NCBI GenBank assembly: GCA_009777575.1
Contig: WRLO01000011.1
Span: forward strand, 1 to 60,233
Source: Candidatus Cloacimonadota bacterium
GTDB taxonomy: Bacteria > Cloacimonadota > Cloacimonadia > Cloacimonadales > WRIO01
Length of the DNA stretch: 60,233 nt
Reading direction: 5' to 3'
The notes under the pieces were generated by a model. The model was not told where the DNA came from. It did no database searches and saw only the letters and a list, made by a program, of their open reading frames with translations. Made by a program: the position numbers and the translations under genes. Shown piece after piece: positions 35,953 through 45,438 of the stretch; the first letter of the stretch is position 1, and each line of letters starts with the position of its first letter.

Positions 35953-36131
35953 TATTTTACCTCCCAATCATTTTCTGATACAAAATAACTGTTTTTTAAC
36001 CATTCCTCAAAAATAGTATCATCCACTGGGAAATCAGAGATTTCTGCTACAATTTCATTGCTTAAGCCATAATTGTATCCTGCCACTGTTATCAGCAATA
36101 CTACAAGAAACAACAAAACTTTATTTTTCAT
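35952..36131 (-). pseudogene. Truncated copy of the 11162-11716 gene
   Basis: 59 residues: signal peptide (KNKVLLFLVVLLITVAGY), then NEIVAEISDFPVDDTIFEEW ending NDWEVK. It matches the first 58 residues of the protein at 11162-11716 almost completely, and stops where that protein's main domain (DWEGM) begins, at the border of the 245-bp repeat. The start keeps its AAAGGAG-type site, so a short exported peptide could still be made. Confidence 0.82.
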
Positions 36132-36187
36132 TTATTTACTCCTTTATGCCAATTTATGTTGGCACTATAAATATTTCTAACCCTTTT

Positions 36188-37513
36188 TTATAATTGATAA
36201 ATATGATATTTTTTACTTATCTCATCTTTTTCAATGATGTATTCGTCTGTCAATTCGAGTATCCACCCATCACCTAAGACAGTAGTACCTTGTATTTCAA
36301 TAGGAGTGGATAGACTTATCTTGTCCCAAAGTTTACTCAGTAATGCTCCATTTTCGACTGTTAGAGTTCCCCAGACATCAATCACTGTGATAGTGGGATA
36401 AACAGTCCCAAAATCTTCGAGCGGGAAAAGGTTTCTTGGGTCAAACACAATATTCATATCTACAAAATGCAGTTCAAAAGGTGATGATTCTATAAATATA
36501 TTTTTATAGTGTGCAATCAGTGCTTCATTTTCTGCCTCTCTTATAGATTCTTCATGTATTATAGATAAACCGTTGTAGAGGTCAATAATTTCTTCAACAG
36601 TATTTTGTAAATCATTTGGAATATTTATCGCAAAGGCAGATATAAAATATTCAATCAGATTTGTTGTATTGGTGATATTCTTATTCCAACTATCATCTTT
36701 TTGAGAAAGTAAATACCCATAAGCAGGTATAGTATAGTATGCGAATGAACGGACAAAAGATGGCATGTTTTGAAAATCAGAAATACCTTTTTCAAAGTAT
36801 AATCTCAATTGTTTATTATCTCTCTCGCTTATCATCAAACCTGTCCATTCTGCTACACCCTCATTGAGTTCTAAAAGATTTTCATTATATTCTGCTTCTG
36901 GATAAAGAGATTGACGATACTTTCGAAATAGAAATGCATTTGTCAGGTGTTGGTTTGTTTCGATGTCATTTTGAATAGAGTTATCATCACTTAATAAGGA
37001 CAAGACAGATTGTTTCAAGGCTTCCATTTCCAGTCGAAGGTAAACCCTACCTTCTTTTTTGGCAAGTTGAGAGTTATCTTCTGGATTGTTTGCTTCAAAG
37101 CCAAGAGTTGCTTGCTCACGATGAAATAGCTCGTGAACTATCAATGTGAGCCTCTCGTATTTATCTATTGGAAGAGGCAACATTACCATTGCCCATCTTT
37201 TCTCACTCCATTCTATCGCTGTGTTTGCAATAGGCACATCATCAGGTAATATCCCAGTATAAAGCGTTTTATCTGAACCTAAAACACCAAATAAATCTGG
37301 TTCATTTGCATAAATATGCTTGGTTTGTGGGTCAACTAAAAGTATAGAACCATACAAATCTACATCCCACAAATCAATGTGTCTTTGGGTAATTTCCATC
37401 ACTTCTTGAAAAACATTTTCATAGTAGTTAATTTCTTTATTTCGTAAGGTGCTACAGCTCAATAACACCATTAGTAAAACCACCAAACAAATTGTGTTTG
37501 TGAATTTTTTCAT
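36188..37513 (-). CDS. Putative zinc metallopeptidase lipoprotein
   Basis: 441 residues with a lipoprotein signal (LLMVLLSC, C20). The zinc motif VHELFHREQ (HELFH at 127-131) is followed about 87 residues later by LNEGVAEW, whose glutamate (E218) could be the third ligand, a gluzincin-like layout. The C-terminal 90 residues look like a separate beta-rich domain. It is probably a periplasmic or surface peptidase; no named family was recognised. First of the long run of minus-strand exported proteins. Confidence 0.78.
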   Translation of the reverse strand: MKKFTNTICLVVLLMVLLSCSTLRNKEINYYENVFQEVMEITQRHIDLWDVDLYGSILLVDPQTKHIYANEPDLFGVLGSDKTLYTGILPDDVPIANTAIEWSEKRWAMVMLPLPIDKYERLTLIVHELFHREQATLGFEANNPEDNSQLAKKEGRVYLRLEMEALKQSVLSLLSDDNSIQNDIETNQHLTNAFLFRKYRQSLYPEAEYNENLLELNEGVAEWTGLMISERDNKQLRLYFEKGISDFQNMPSFVRSFAYYTIPAYGYLLSQKDDSWNKNITNTTNLIEYFISAFAINIPNDLQNTVEEIIDLYNGLSIIHEESIREAENEALIAHYKNIFIESSPFELHFVDMNIVFDPRNLFPLEDFGTVYPTITVIDVWGTLTVENGALLSKLWDKISLSTPIEIQGTTVLGDGWILELTDEYIIEKDEISKKYHIYQL

Positions 37514-37549
37514 TTATTTACTCCTTTATTTTGAGTTTTTTTCTTTTAA

Positions 37550-37650
37550 CACAGAGGGTATAGAGAAAATGGAAAATGGAGAATGTATAAACCCTTTTCT
37601 TCAACCATGTATGAATTAAATCATTTTCCTTATGAATATCACGAAGTCGG
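37550..37650. repeat. Dispersed repeat, copy 2
   Basis: Matches 10989-11085 from AACACAGAGGGTATAGAGAA to ATATCACGAAGT, with a few indels. It lies just downstream of the truncated leucine-rich-repeat gene at 37672-38934. Confidence 0.75.
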
Positions 37651-37671
37651 TTCAAGAGCTTGCTCGCAGAA

Positions 37672-38934
37672 TTACGATTTGTTACTGTCAGCAGTGCCTG
37701 GACAATCAATAATGTAAATGAATTTTTCAAAGTCATTGCTGTGCAAACTATTGAATAAACCATTCAACGCAACGGCTGTTAATGGATTAAAACCTGCGGA
37801 AATATATGTCAACACAGTATTTCGACTTAAGTCCAAAGCTGTTAATTGATTACTGTGGCAATTCAAGTGAGCAAGCGCAGTGTTTTGACTTATGTCCAAT
37901 GCTGTTAATTGATTTTCGCTGCAACCCAAATGTGTTAGAGCAGTACTTCGGCTCAAGTCCAATGATATTAAGTCATTGTGCGCACATTCTAAACCTGTAA
38001 TATTTTCGCCTGTTATTGTAATAGTTCGTAGACTTGATTTGATAAAATCGTGGTTAAATTCTGTCCATCCATCATTAAGCGTTATTATTGTCGATTCGTC
38101 GCCCCAATCAATTGTTACCCTGCCGCTTCCTTGCAGATGTAAATTAAGAGCATCGTGGCGGGTGGTCATAGATATTACTTGGTCGACTTCGACTTTATCC
38201 AAGTGCAAGCCTTCAAAACCTTCCACAGTCCAGCCTTTCGCTTCGGCTATTGACGGGTCGCAGTCGGCAGAGCCGGGATTACCGCCAATGTGTATTTCTT
38301 TTTTTGTAAAATCATTACTGTGAAGCGTTGAAAACAAGGCATTCAAAGCATCAGCTGTTAGTTGATTATAAGAGAAATGTAATTCATCATTCAATGCTAT
38401 ATTTCGACTGACATCCAATTCGGTTAATTGATTATATCCGCAGTCCAAACTAATCAACGCTGCAACTTGACTGAGGTCCAAAGCTGTTATTTCATTATTA
38501 CTGCAACCTAGTATAGTCAAAGAGACATTTTGACTGACATCTAGTGCCGTCAAGAGATTATACGAGCAAAACAACACTGTCAGTGCAGTGTTTCGGCTCA
38601 CATCCAATGATGTTAGCCCACTACGAATACAATTCAAGCCTGTAATATTGTCTCCTGTTATTGTTATGGTTCGGGGAGTTGCATCAGTAAACTCGTGTGT
38701 AAACATTGTCCAGTTATTATCTATAAATTCCCAATTTACAGATTCCGAGCCGTCACTCCAGTCAATTGTAACAGTTCCAGACCCTTGCAACTCAAACCTT
38801 ATCATCTGGACGCTCGTGGTCATGGTCATTACACTGTAGCTATCTGCTTCATTGCTGCTTTCGATACCTTTGCCTCCGCATCCCAAAACCATTATCATCA
38901 ATGCGAATGTTAAAAAAATAGGTATTTTTTTCAA
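37672..38934 (-). CDS. Leucine-rich-repeat lipoprotein, 3' end truncated
   Basis: 420 residues, lipobox VLGCGG. It contains two tandem units, each with a PKD-like strand block (GSGTVTIDWSDGSE; GSGRVTIDWGDES) and a set of about 21-residue repeats of the form LDVSxNxxLxxLxCxxNQL. The first unit ends with the family motif IHIGGNPGSADCDPSIAEAKGW; the second breaks off after CPGTADSNKS where a dispersed repeat begins, so about 20 residues are missing. Likely surface-exposed adhesion or interaction protein. Related to 39824, 42934 and 46174. Confidence 0.85.
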   Translation of the reverse strand: MKKIPIFLTFALMIMVLGCGGKGIESSNEADSYSVMTMTTSVQMIRFELQGSGTVTIDWSDGSESVNWEFIDNNWTMFTHEFTDATPRTITITGDNITGLNCIRSGLTSLDVSRNTALTVLFCSYNLLTALDVSQNVSLTILGCSNNEITALDLSQVAALISLDCGYNQLTELDVSRNIALNDELHFSYNQLTADALNALFSTLHSNDFTKKEIHIGGNPGSADCDPSIAEAKGWTVEGFEGLHLDKVEVDQVISMTTRHDALNLHLQGSGRVTIDWGDESTIITLNDGWTEFNHDFIKSSLRTITITGENITGLECAHNDLISLDLSRSTALTHLGCSENQLTALDISQNTALAHLNCHSNQLTALDLSRNTVLTYISAGFNPLTAVALNGLFNSLHSNDFEKFIYIIDCPGTADSNKS

Positions 38935-38951
38935 TTTGGTTATTCCTTTAA

Positions 38952-39779
38952 TTATTTTAACAATTTCATCTTTTTATTTTCAATCAATGACCGCATTTGA
39001 GTAATAGCCACATTGTTGAGCTGTAAAAGACGCTCTGATTGTGATAATTCCTGTCTGATAAGTAAGGCATTTATACTTTCCATGTTTGATAGCACCACAA
39101 GTTGTTCCAATGTAGCAAAATCTCTCATATTACCTTTTTCTTCTGGGTTTTCGTCTCTCCACTCTTTTGCTGTTTTGCCAAACAGAGCTACATTCAAAAG
39201 GTCCGCTTCATTTGCATAGGCATAATTTACTTGCTCTTTGGTTACTATCTTTGGAACAATATGTTCTTTGATTGCGTCTGTGTGAATACGATAATTTATT
39301 TTTGAGAGTGTCCTTTGCAGGTTCCATTCCAGCGATTTGGTGCTTTGTTCTTCTTCTTTGAGACGTTGGAATTCTTTTATCAAAAACAATCTAAAAACTG
39401 CACTAATAGCCGCACCAAACTCAAAAGCAATATCTTTATGAGCGTAAGTTCCACCGTATTTTCCATTTTTCACATAGATTCCAATGGCATTGGTTTTATC
39501 TACCCATTCGCTTATACTTATTACAAAACTCGGTAAACCTGCCTGCATTTTAAAGTGGTCAAATTCGACCACTTTAAAGTTTGGATTATATAGTTCTTCC
39601 CAAGTTCCAAGAAATTCAAGAGTAGTCCGAGTTCGTAACCAATTTTTAATTATATCTGCAGCTCGCCCCACACCCTCTTTAGATTTTGCCATATCTGTCA
39701 ATGAGATATAATCATTACCATTGACAGAAATAACTGTAATTTCACTGCCTTGAACTGTGATTTTGTCTTTTTTTGACAT
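38952..39779 (-). CDS. KilA-N domain protein
   Basis: 275 residues, cytoplasmic. The KilA-N DNA-binding domain occupies about residues 10-140: YISLTDMAKSKEG, IKNWLRTRTTLEFLGTWE, SEWVDKTNAIGIYVKNGKYGGTYAHKDIAFEF. The C-terminal half is helical with AYANEADLLNVALFGKTAKEW, common in the chromosomal branch of this family. KilA-N genes are frequent in phages and mobile islands. Placed 17 bases upstream of a lipoprotein gene it is unlike its exported neighbours and may be an insertion. Confidence 0.9.
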   Translation of the reverse strand: MSKKDKITVQGSEITVISVNGNDYISLTDMAKSKEGVGRAADIIKNWLRTRTTLEFLGTWEELYNPNFKVVEFDHFKMQAGLPSFVISISEWVDKTNAIGIYVKNGKYGGTYAHKDIAFEFGAAISAVFRLFLIKEFQRLKEEEQSTKSLEWNLQRTLSKINYRIHTDAIKEHIVPKIVTKEQVNYAYANEADLLNVALFGKTAKEWRDENPEEKGNMRDFATLEQLVVLSNMESINALLIRQELSQSERLLQLNNVAITQMRSLIENKKMKLLK

Positions 39780-39823
39780 TTCTTTTTTTTACCTTTTTAT
39801 CGATTTCATATTTTTATTTTAAT

Positions 39824-41023
39824 CTATGTTTCCGCAAAACCTTCCACTGTCCAACCTTTGTCGTTGACTATAGACTGGTCGCTGTCGGTAGTACCCGGAT
39901 TACCACCAATGCGTATCCATTGCGTAATCATTCCTTCACCCATTATACGCTCGTTGTGCAGGGTTTCAAACAAGGCGTTCAATTCGGTGGCTGTGAACAT
40001 ATTGTTTGAAATATCTACGCCATGCAAAGCAGTATTATTTTTCAGGTTCAAAGCCCTTAATTGATTATCAATGCAATAGAAATAATATAACGCAGTATTA
40101 TTACTGACATCCAATGCCCTCAATTGATTAGCACTACAACGTAAATCCAAAAGTTCTGTATTGCGGCTCACATCCAATGCGCTTAATTGATTGTTGGAAA
40201 CATCCAAATCTACGAGTGAATTATTATGGCTCACATCCAATGCGCTTAATTGATTGTCGCTACAATACAGATACATTAACACAGGATTTTGACTAACATC
40301 AATTTCGGTCAGACCTGCATTGATACATCGTAACATCGTGACTGCTCCAGTGATGGTTATTGTGCGTACAGAACTACTGATGCATACATGCCGATATTCC
40401 TGTGCACCCTCAAAAGAGTAGGAGTTAAATTCCTCAAGTTCGTCTGTTTCAATCACTGTTCCGTCACCCCAATCAATCGTTGTCTTGCCTTCGCCTGCAA
40501 GCATTATTGTTATTTCGGTGATGTCAGTGGTCATGGTCATTGTTTCTGTTGCGACTGCCCTATCTGCAGTTTCTCTTCTGAGAAAAACATGAGACTTTAC
40601 TTCACCATACAAGGTAGTATGTCTCAGCAACCAACTTTGTGGGTCATATTGCAATCTTGATTCCTCTTCATAAGAAGTATCTGATTCATCAAAATGAGTT
40701 CCTATCGTTATGTATTCATTCAGTCCAATCTCAATTATATTCCCAGTAGTTGAAGATACCGATGTATTGAACCTAAATGTGTTATCTTCTTTTATTAGCA
40801 AATATGGTATGTTAAGGTCATCAATGTGCAGTCCACCCTGTAGATACGATTCTATTGTCCTCATCGGTTCGTTGTCCTCAGCCCAACCTACTGTTGTCCA
40901 ATTTCCTACCAAACTGACAGATTGCACTTCATCTATTTCCTTTCCGTTGTTTGCATTGCCTCCCCCACAGCCAAACACCGCTATCATCAGTGTGGCGATT
41001 AAAAACATACTTATTTTTTTCAT
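39824..41023 (-). CDS. Leucine-rich-repeat lipoprotein
   Basis: 399 residues, lipobox VFGCGG. The N-terminal 150 residues are a lipocalin-like or 'WTTVGW' type region (SLVGNWTTVGWAEDNEPM ... IKEDNTFRFNT) unlike the other paralogues. A PKD-like block (GEGKTTIDWGDGT) and about seven LDVSxNxxLxxLxCxxNQL repeats follow, closing with IRIGGNPGTTDSDQSIVNDK. Complete. The repeats should form a curved, solvent-exposed binding face outside the cell or in the periplasm. Confidence 0.87.
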   Translation of the reverse strand: MKKISMFLIATLMIAVFGCGGGNANNGKEIDEVQSVSLVGNWTTVGWAEDNEPMRTIESYLQGGLHIDDLNIPYLLIKEDNTFRFNTSVSSTTGNIIEIGLNEYITIGTHFDESDTSYEEESRLQYDPQSWLLRHTTLYGEVKSHVFLRRETADRAVATETMTMTTDITEITIMLAGEGKTTIDWGDGTVIETDELEEFNSYSFEGAQEYRHVCISSSVRTITITGAVTMLRCINAGLTEIDVSQNPVLMYLYCSDNQLSALDVSHNNSLVDLDVSNNQLSALDVSRNTELLDLRCSANQLRALDVSNNTALYYFYCIDNQLRALNLKNNTALHGVDISNNMFTATELNALFETLHNERIMGEGMITQWIRIGGNPGTTDSDQSIVNDKGWTVEGFAET

Positions 41024-41040
41024 ATTTCTAATCCTTATTT

Positions 41041-41502
41041 TTAGTTATCGGTATTTATATCGGTAATTTTCCGAAAACACAGATTACGACAATATTCTCC
41101 AGAGCCTCCTATCTCTCCAAGTTTTTCAGTGATTCGTGCAACCAAGTCAATAGAAACAAGCTCTATAAAATGGCTCCAACTTAATGTTTGCGACAGTGTC
41201 GCAAACATTTCTTCATCATAAACTTCGGCAACTTTAATCATTCTTGTCAAAGCGGAATAGGTGTAACCTTTTCCAAACCTCTCGGTCAATCTTTGCGACA
41301 GCGTCGCAAGAATTTGTTGACCATGCCGTGAGTAAGTTTCATACTGCATCTCTGTAGCAATGTAATTACCTATAGACCAATACAAACTGCTTATTTTAGT
41401 GTTTAAATATATGGCTACATTCGCGCTTGTTCGTTCAATAAGCTTTTCTATCCCAAAAAGCAATTGATTGCTTGTATCATCAATGATTTGTAGTTTCATC
41501 AT
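41041..41502 (-). pseudogene. DUF1016 (YhcG-type) nuclease, N-terminal fragment
   Basis: 153 residues. Residues about 25-115 match the DUF1016 N-terminal domain: SIGNYIATEMQ, YSRHGQQILATLSQRLTERFG, YSALTRMIKVAEVY, ATLSQTLSWSHFIEL. The PDDEXK nuclease domain that should follow is absent; after HFIEL the sequence is unrelated and ends within 40 residues. Inactive remnant of a mobile-element or defence-associated nuclease. Confidence 0.82.
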
Positions 41503-41521
41503 TTATGCCTTTTTATTCATT

Positions 41522-42874
41522 TTATGGTGCAAACATCGACAATTTAGATACTGTCTCATTTTCCATTTCGATGATTTCTACAATAAAGCCACCCCCAGAG
41601 TGAACCCAAAGCATCTCAATAAAGAGGTGCTTTTCTGATTTATATTCATAAGTTACCGTTATGCTACCGTAATTATAAGAAAATATAAAGTCAGTGAGCG
41701 GTATATCACTCTGTAAATAATGCAAGTTTCTTTTATTAACGATGTGATAAACATCCCCAAAGGTAGCGTTGGGAAAAACGCATTCCTGAATAACGGTGGG
41801 GATGAAATGATATTTATCCAGATATTCAAAGTATTGTTCCATTGTTACCTTTTTTTGTGGTTGTCCATCTACTTGTATTGTTATTTCGTATCTCATACCT
41901 TCCCAATCGTCTTCGGTTACTAAAATATGGTCATCAAGCTCATCGTCAAATCTATCCCCGAGTGTCCAACCTCCAACCAACGACCCATTTTCCCAGACTT
42001 CTGTTTTATAATGCTCTTGGGAATCTGTTGAATAATAATAAGTAAAATGTAGCCATTCCCCCTCTCGTATTCCGTCTTGCCAGATTTCATGGCGTATATT
42101 TGCGACATTTTCTGCATAATCCTCCATAAACCGCCATTCACCATGTTTTTTACCATATCTGTAGTTTCCTCGAATATCCCGACCGGGAGCAATCAATTCA
42201 TATTTGCCATGAAATAAACCTTCTGACATTTCATAAGTTTCTATCTCGCTGGACTGGTCTGCATATTCAGGGATAATATGACTGGCTCCTAAAACTACTC
42301 CGCTATAAGGTATATCGTGAAAATAATACACTTCGTCTCTTATTTGTAATTTTCCAATCTCGATTGTTTCAGACATTTCGACTTGTGTATTCGCCTGAGT
42401 TGTTTCTTTTACAAGGGTTATAAATCTTTCATCGCAATCAATTTTTACATAGTAATTCATTGCATTGCCGTGATTTTGCATGAGTAAGTTTCCATTTTCA
42501 AAAACAAAATCAATCCCATAAGTAGGGATTTCTTCAGGGTCATCAACACCCATAGTGTCTCCGAGATTTGATACCCAAGGTATACCCTCCAGTAGAATAC
42601 CATCATGATAAACGGTAACTTCCCCTTCATAAATATGACTTTTTACTTGAAATCTATATGTATAATCCTCACCAGATTGCATAATGTCGAGAACTAGGTC
42701 GCTATTTAAATCTGGTGTACTTATCCAACGACCTGTTAGAAAAGATTCTGCTTGCCGATTGGAAATCGGGTCTACAATTGCACTTTCTTCATTTGCTATT
42801 TGCGGAGGATTTGCACTACATCCTAAAACTACTAACAAAACTAAGGGTAATATAAATAAACCTAATCTTTTCAT
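41522..42874 (-). CDS. Lipoprotein with MORN-like and 'DWEG' domains
   Basis: 450 residues, lipobox VVLGCSA. After an N-terminal beta-rich region with FLTGRWISTPDL, a MORN-variant stretch follows (RGNYRYGKKHGEWRFMEDY; REGEWLHFTYYY; WENGSLVGGW). The last 135 residues are the domain shared with the exported protein at 11162-11716: DDWEGMRYEITIQVDGQ, QECVFPNATFGDVYHIVNK, HSGGGFIVEIIEMEN. The first eight residues (MKRLGLFI) match those of the gene upstream at 42934-44472. Function unknown; the mosaic structure indicates domain shuffling in this cluster. Confidence 0.8.
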   Translation of the reverse strand: MKRLGLFILPLVLLVVLGCSANPPQIANEESAIVDPISNRQAESFLTGRWISTPDLNSDLVLDIMQSGEDYTYRFQVKSHIYEGEVTVYHDGILLEGIPWVSNLGDTMGVDDPEEIPTYGIDFVFENGNLLMQNHGNAMNYYVKIDCDERFITLVKETTQANTQVEMSETIEIGKLQIRDEVYYFHDIPYSGVVLGASHIIPEYADQSSEIETYEMSEGLFHGKYELIAPGRDIRGNYRYGKKHGEWRFMEDYAENVANIRHEIWQDGIREGEWLHFTYYYSTDSQEHYKTEVWENGSLVGGWTLGDRFDDELDDHILVTEDDWEGMRYEITIQVDGQPQKKVTMEQYFEYLDKYHFIPTVIQECVFPNATFGDVYHIVNKRNLHYLQSDIPLTDFIFSYNYGSITVTYEYKSEKHLFIEMLWVHSGGGFIVEIIEMENETVSKLSMFAP

Positions 42875-42933
42875 AAATAATTAACCTCTCTATTTGATTT
42901 TGGTTTCAAACTTTTACACCACATTACATTCGT

Positions 42934-44472
42934 TTATTTTTTATAGCAGCGGATAATAGGATTGGCACCGTTTTCTGAGCTTGATGTAAATTCAATTGTA
43001 TGATTTTCAGCTTCATAAGTGAGAGTATAAATATCTCCACCTGCCTGTTCCATAAAATATGAGTCTCTTGTGCCTGGTCCATATATCGCTTCAATCTGCT
43101 CAAATATCATGTTTTCATTAACCCCAAAAAACTCTAGGGGTGGTATTATCCATTCTACTTCTATGCCATCAAACATAAATGTCATCCCAGCACTTTCAAA
43201 AAAGTATCCTTCCAAAAGGTCTTCTGTGTAATACACGATTTCATAACCTTCATCAGAGTATGCAATATCCATGAAAGCTATTATATCATCTTTTGACATT
43301 TTAAACCAGTATGCAAATTCATCCATCTGTATCGGAGTATATTGTCGAGTGCCTGTAAAGCCACTTACTGTCCAGCCTCTTACTTCTGCTATTGCGGGGT
43401 CGCATTCGGCAGAGCCGGGATTGCCATCTATGAATATCTCACCGCTTTCATTGCCAAGCAGCGATGTAAATAGAGCGTTCAAAGCCTCAGCTGTAAATTT
43501 GTTATCGATACACTTCACATATTTCAACTCTGTGTTTCGGCTAAAGTCCATCGCAGTTAATTGATTTTCTGAGCTAATCAAAATTTGCAATGCAGTGTTT
43601 TGACTAACATCCAATTGTGTTAATTGATTTTGGTAGCAAGCAAAAAAAGTAATATCCTCGCCTATTATTGTTATATTTCGGGCTGAAGCATCAGGATATA
43701 ATCGCTGATACCAACTGGCATTCAACTCAGGAGGGAATCCATCTGGAGTAGGTATAAGTTCACCAGTTTCAACCTCTGAGCCGTCGCCCCAGTCTATTGT
43801 TACAGTTCCCGAACCACCAATCGAAATGCTTACCCAATCGGAAACGGTAGTCATAGTCATTACACCAGTTGCCGTTTCCGTAGTCAATACTATTGCATCG
43901 GCAGTTTCAAAAGTATTTCTCGCTATGATGCGTTTGTCAGTTGTTAGTATGACATCATCGCTCCATAACATTATTGCCTGTATGGTCGCACTTTCGGGCA
44001 TAGTTTCTATATCTAACCTTCCCCAGTCAAAATCAGGTTGAAAATCAACTGTCATGATGAAAGTAGCAGAAAGTTCCTCTATCCAAACATGAGTTCCAAT
44101 AACATTACTAACAGAGGAAATGTTATACATGGACTTCATCTCGCCATAAGTAGAACCAACGCCAATGCCTTTTTCGGTTTTTATCTGTGGACTATAAATC
44201 CATATCCGGTAAACATAAGGCGGATAATCTGGATAGAGTAGTTCTACGGCAAACATATCTTCATCGTTCTCAAATACATGGTAAGCGTCATAAGGACTGC
44301 CTTCTAAATAAATTGCTCCTTTTTCAAGATTGTACTGTTGTTCAAAAATGGAGATAAAATCCTCTATTGGCTGCCCGATATAGATACTGCCACTTTCTAC
44401 TTTTTTATCGCTATTACAACTAAGTGTCGCTATCACCATGGCGATAAATATAAATAAACCTAATCTTTTCAT
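42934..44472 (-). CDS. Mosaic leucine-rich-repeat lipoprotein
   Basis: 512 residues, lipobox IATLSCN. Three parts: an N-terminal domain (GQPIEDFISIFEQQY ... IWIYSPQIKTEKGIGVG) also present in the protein at 44525-45397; a PKD-like block (GSGTVTIDWGDGSE) with three leucine-rich repeats and FIDGNPGSAECDPAIAEVRG; and a C-terminal domain (YYTEDLLEGYFFES ... IYGPGTRDSYFMEQ) of which a detached copy lies at 11766-12096. The C-terminal domain repeats the GIG.TYxEMK-like idea of the N-terminal one (FEQIEAIYGPGTRDS), so both may descend from one fold. Confidence 0.85.
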   Translation of the reverse strand: MKRLGLFIFIAMVIATLSCNSDKKVESGSIYIGQPIEDFISIFEQQYNLEKGAIYLEGSPYDAYHVFENDEDMFAVELLYPDYPPYVYRIWIYSPQIKTEKGIGVGSTYGEMKSMYNISSVSNVIGTHVWIEELSATFIMTVDFQPDFDWGRLDIETMPESATIQAIMLWSDDVILTTDKRIIARNTFETADAIVLTTETATGVMTMTTVSDWVSISIGGSGTVTIDWGDGSEVETGELIPTPDGFPPELNASWYQRLYPDASARNITIIGEDITFFACYQNQLTQLDVSQNTALQILISSENQLTAMDFSRNTELKYVKCIDNKFTAEALNALFTSLLGNESGEIFIDGNPGSAECDPAIAEVRGWTVSGFTGTRQYTPIQMDEFAYWFKMSKDDIIAFMDIAYSDEGYEIVYYTEDLLEGYFFESAGMTFMFDGIEVEWIIPPLEFFGVNENMIFEQIEAIYGPGTRDSYFMEQAGGDIYTLTYEAENHTIEFTSSSENGANPIIRCYKK

Positions 44473-44524
44473 ATATCCACTCCTTATTTATGGACGGAGG
44501 CAAGCTCCACCACTACGGACAACT

Positions 44525-45397
44525 TTAACGGCATAGCTCTATCCCCCAGTTTTGATGTCCTCTACCTTGTCGGCATTTCCAGTTTCGTTTTATTTCCTCT
44601 ACTGTCCATGTTGTTCCTATTTGACTGGCAGTCATCACAATTTTCACTGCATACATCGAGTCGTCCAACAAACCTTCATGAATGAGGGTAACTTCATATC
44701 TTCCATCACTAAGGTCAACGGTTTCAATAGACAGTTTTTGATTTCCTTCTTCGCTCTCTTCATAAGTATAGTAAAGACGCATCAAGTCTTCAGCAGTTTT
44801 GATGTTTGTCTTATGTGAAACTTCGGTTCCGAATGTTTGTGTATCTATTATTTCAAAAGATTCCTTTTTCATTATCCGTTTGTCCGTTGTTATCATGACA
44901 TCGTTATCAACTAAAGTTATTTGTTGGATGGTAAAATTTTCTGGGATATCTTCCCAAGTATAGTTTTCGGGAACTTCTCCGCCCATGCTAAAAAATGCAG
45001 AAAGACCTTCTATCCATAACCCCATTCCACCTTCAAAACTTGAATAAATATCTGTGTATTGAGTTTTCATTTCAGCATAAGTATTGCCTATACCTATCCC
45101 TTTTTCTGTTTTTATCTGCGGACTATAAATCCATATTCTTGTTAAAGTCTTATCATCGTAGTATGAGGGAAATGGTCCGACCTGAAATAACAAATCGTCA
45201 TTTTCAAAAACATCATAAGTCTGGTAATCGTTACCATTCAAACTAATGACTCCATTTACGACATTGAAAAGGCTTTCAAAATTTGAAATAAAGTCACTAA
45301 CGGTTTGACCTACATAGCCCCCTTGGGAAATGTCGCTACTTAAGCTTGTAACCGTTATCATCACAGCTACAAGTAAAAATAAAATAGTTTTTTTCAT
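44525..45397 (-). CDS. Exported protein with 'IYSPQIKTEKGIG' domain
   Basis: 290 residues, signal peptide (KKTILFLLVAVMITVTSL). Residues about 28-190 are the domain shared with 42934-44472 (GQTVSDFISNFESLF; IWIYSPQIKTEKGIGIG; YAEMK; NDVMITTDKRI). The C-terminal 100 residues are separate and end WKCRQGRGHQNWGIELCR; the CRxGRGHQxW...C motif recurs in uncharacterised exported proteins. Fragments of a second copy survive at 35639-35742. Function unknown. Confidence 0.78.
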   Translation of the reverse strand: MKKTILFLLVAVMITVTSLSSDISQGGYVGQTVSDFISNFESLFNVVNGVISLNGNDYQTYDVFENDDLLFQVGPFPSYYDDKTLTRIWIYSPQIKTEKGIGIGNTYAEMKTQYTDIYSSFEGGMGLWIEGLSAFFSMGGEVPENYTWEDIPENFTIQQITLVDNDVMITTDKRIMKKESFEIIDTQTFGTEVSHKTNIKTAEDLMRLYYTYEESEEGNQKLSIETVDLSDGRYEVTLIHEGLLDDSMYAVKIVMTASQIGTTWTVEEIKRNWKCRQGRGHQNWGIELCR

Positions 45398-45438
45398 TTA
45401 TCTACTCTAAAGCCAATTGGATATTAATACTACGAAAC

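Noticed and set aside
37518..37763. 81-codon minus-strand frame overlapping the end of the leucine-rich-repeat gene
   Set aside because: Out of frame with a conserved gene and ending in a dispersed repeat; no independent support.
38300..40300. Regularly spaced repeats in the leucine-rich-repeat genes as a possible CRISPR array
   Set aside because: The units are about 63 bases, degenerate, in frame and encode 21-residue protein repeats. No CRISPR array was seen in the window.
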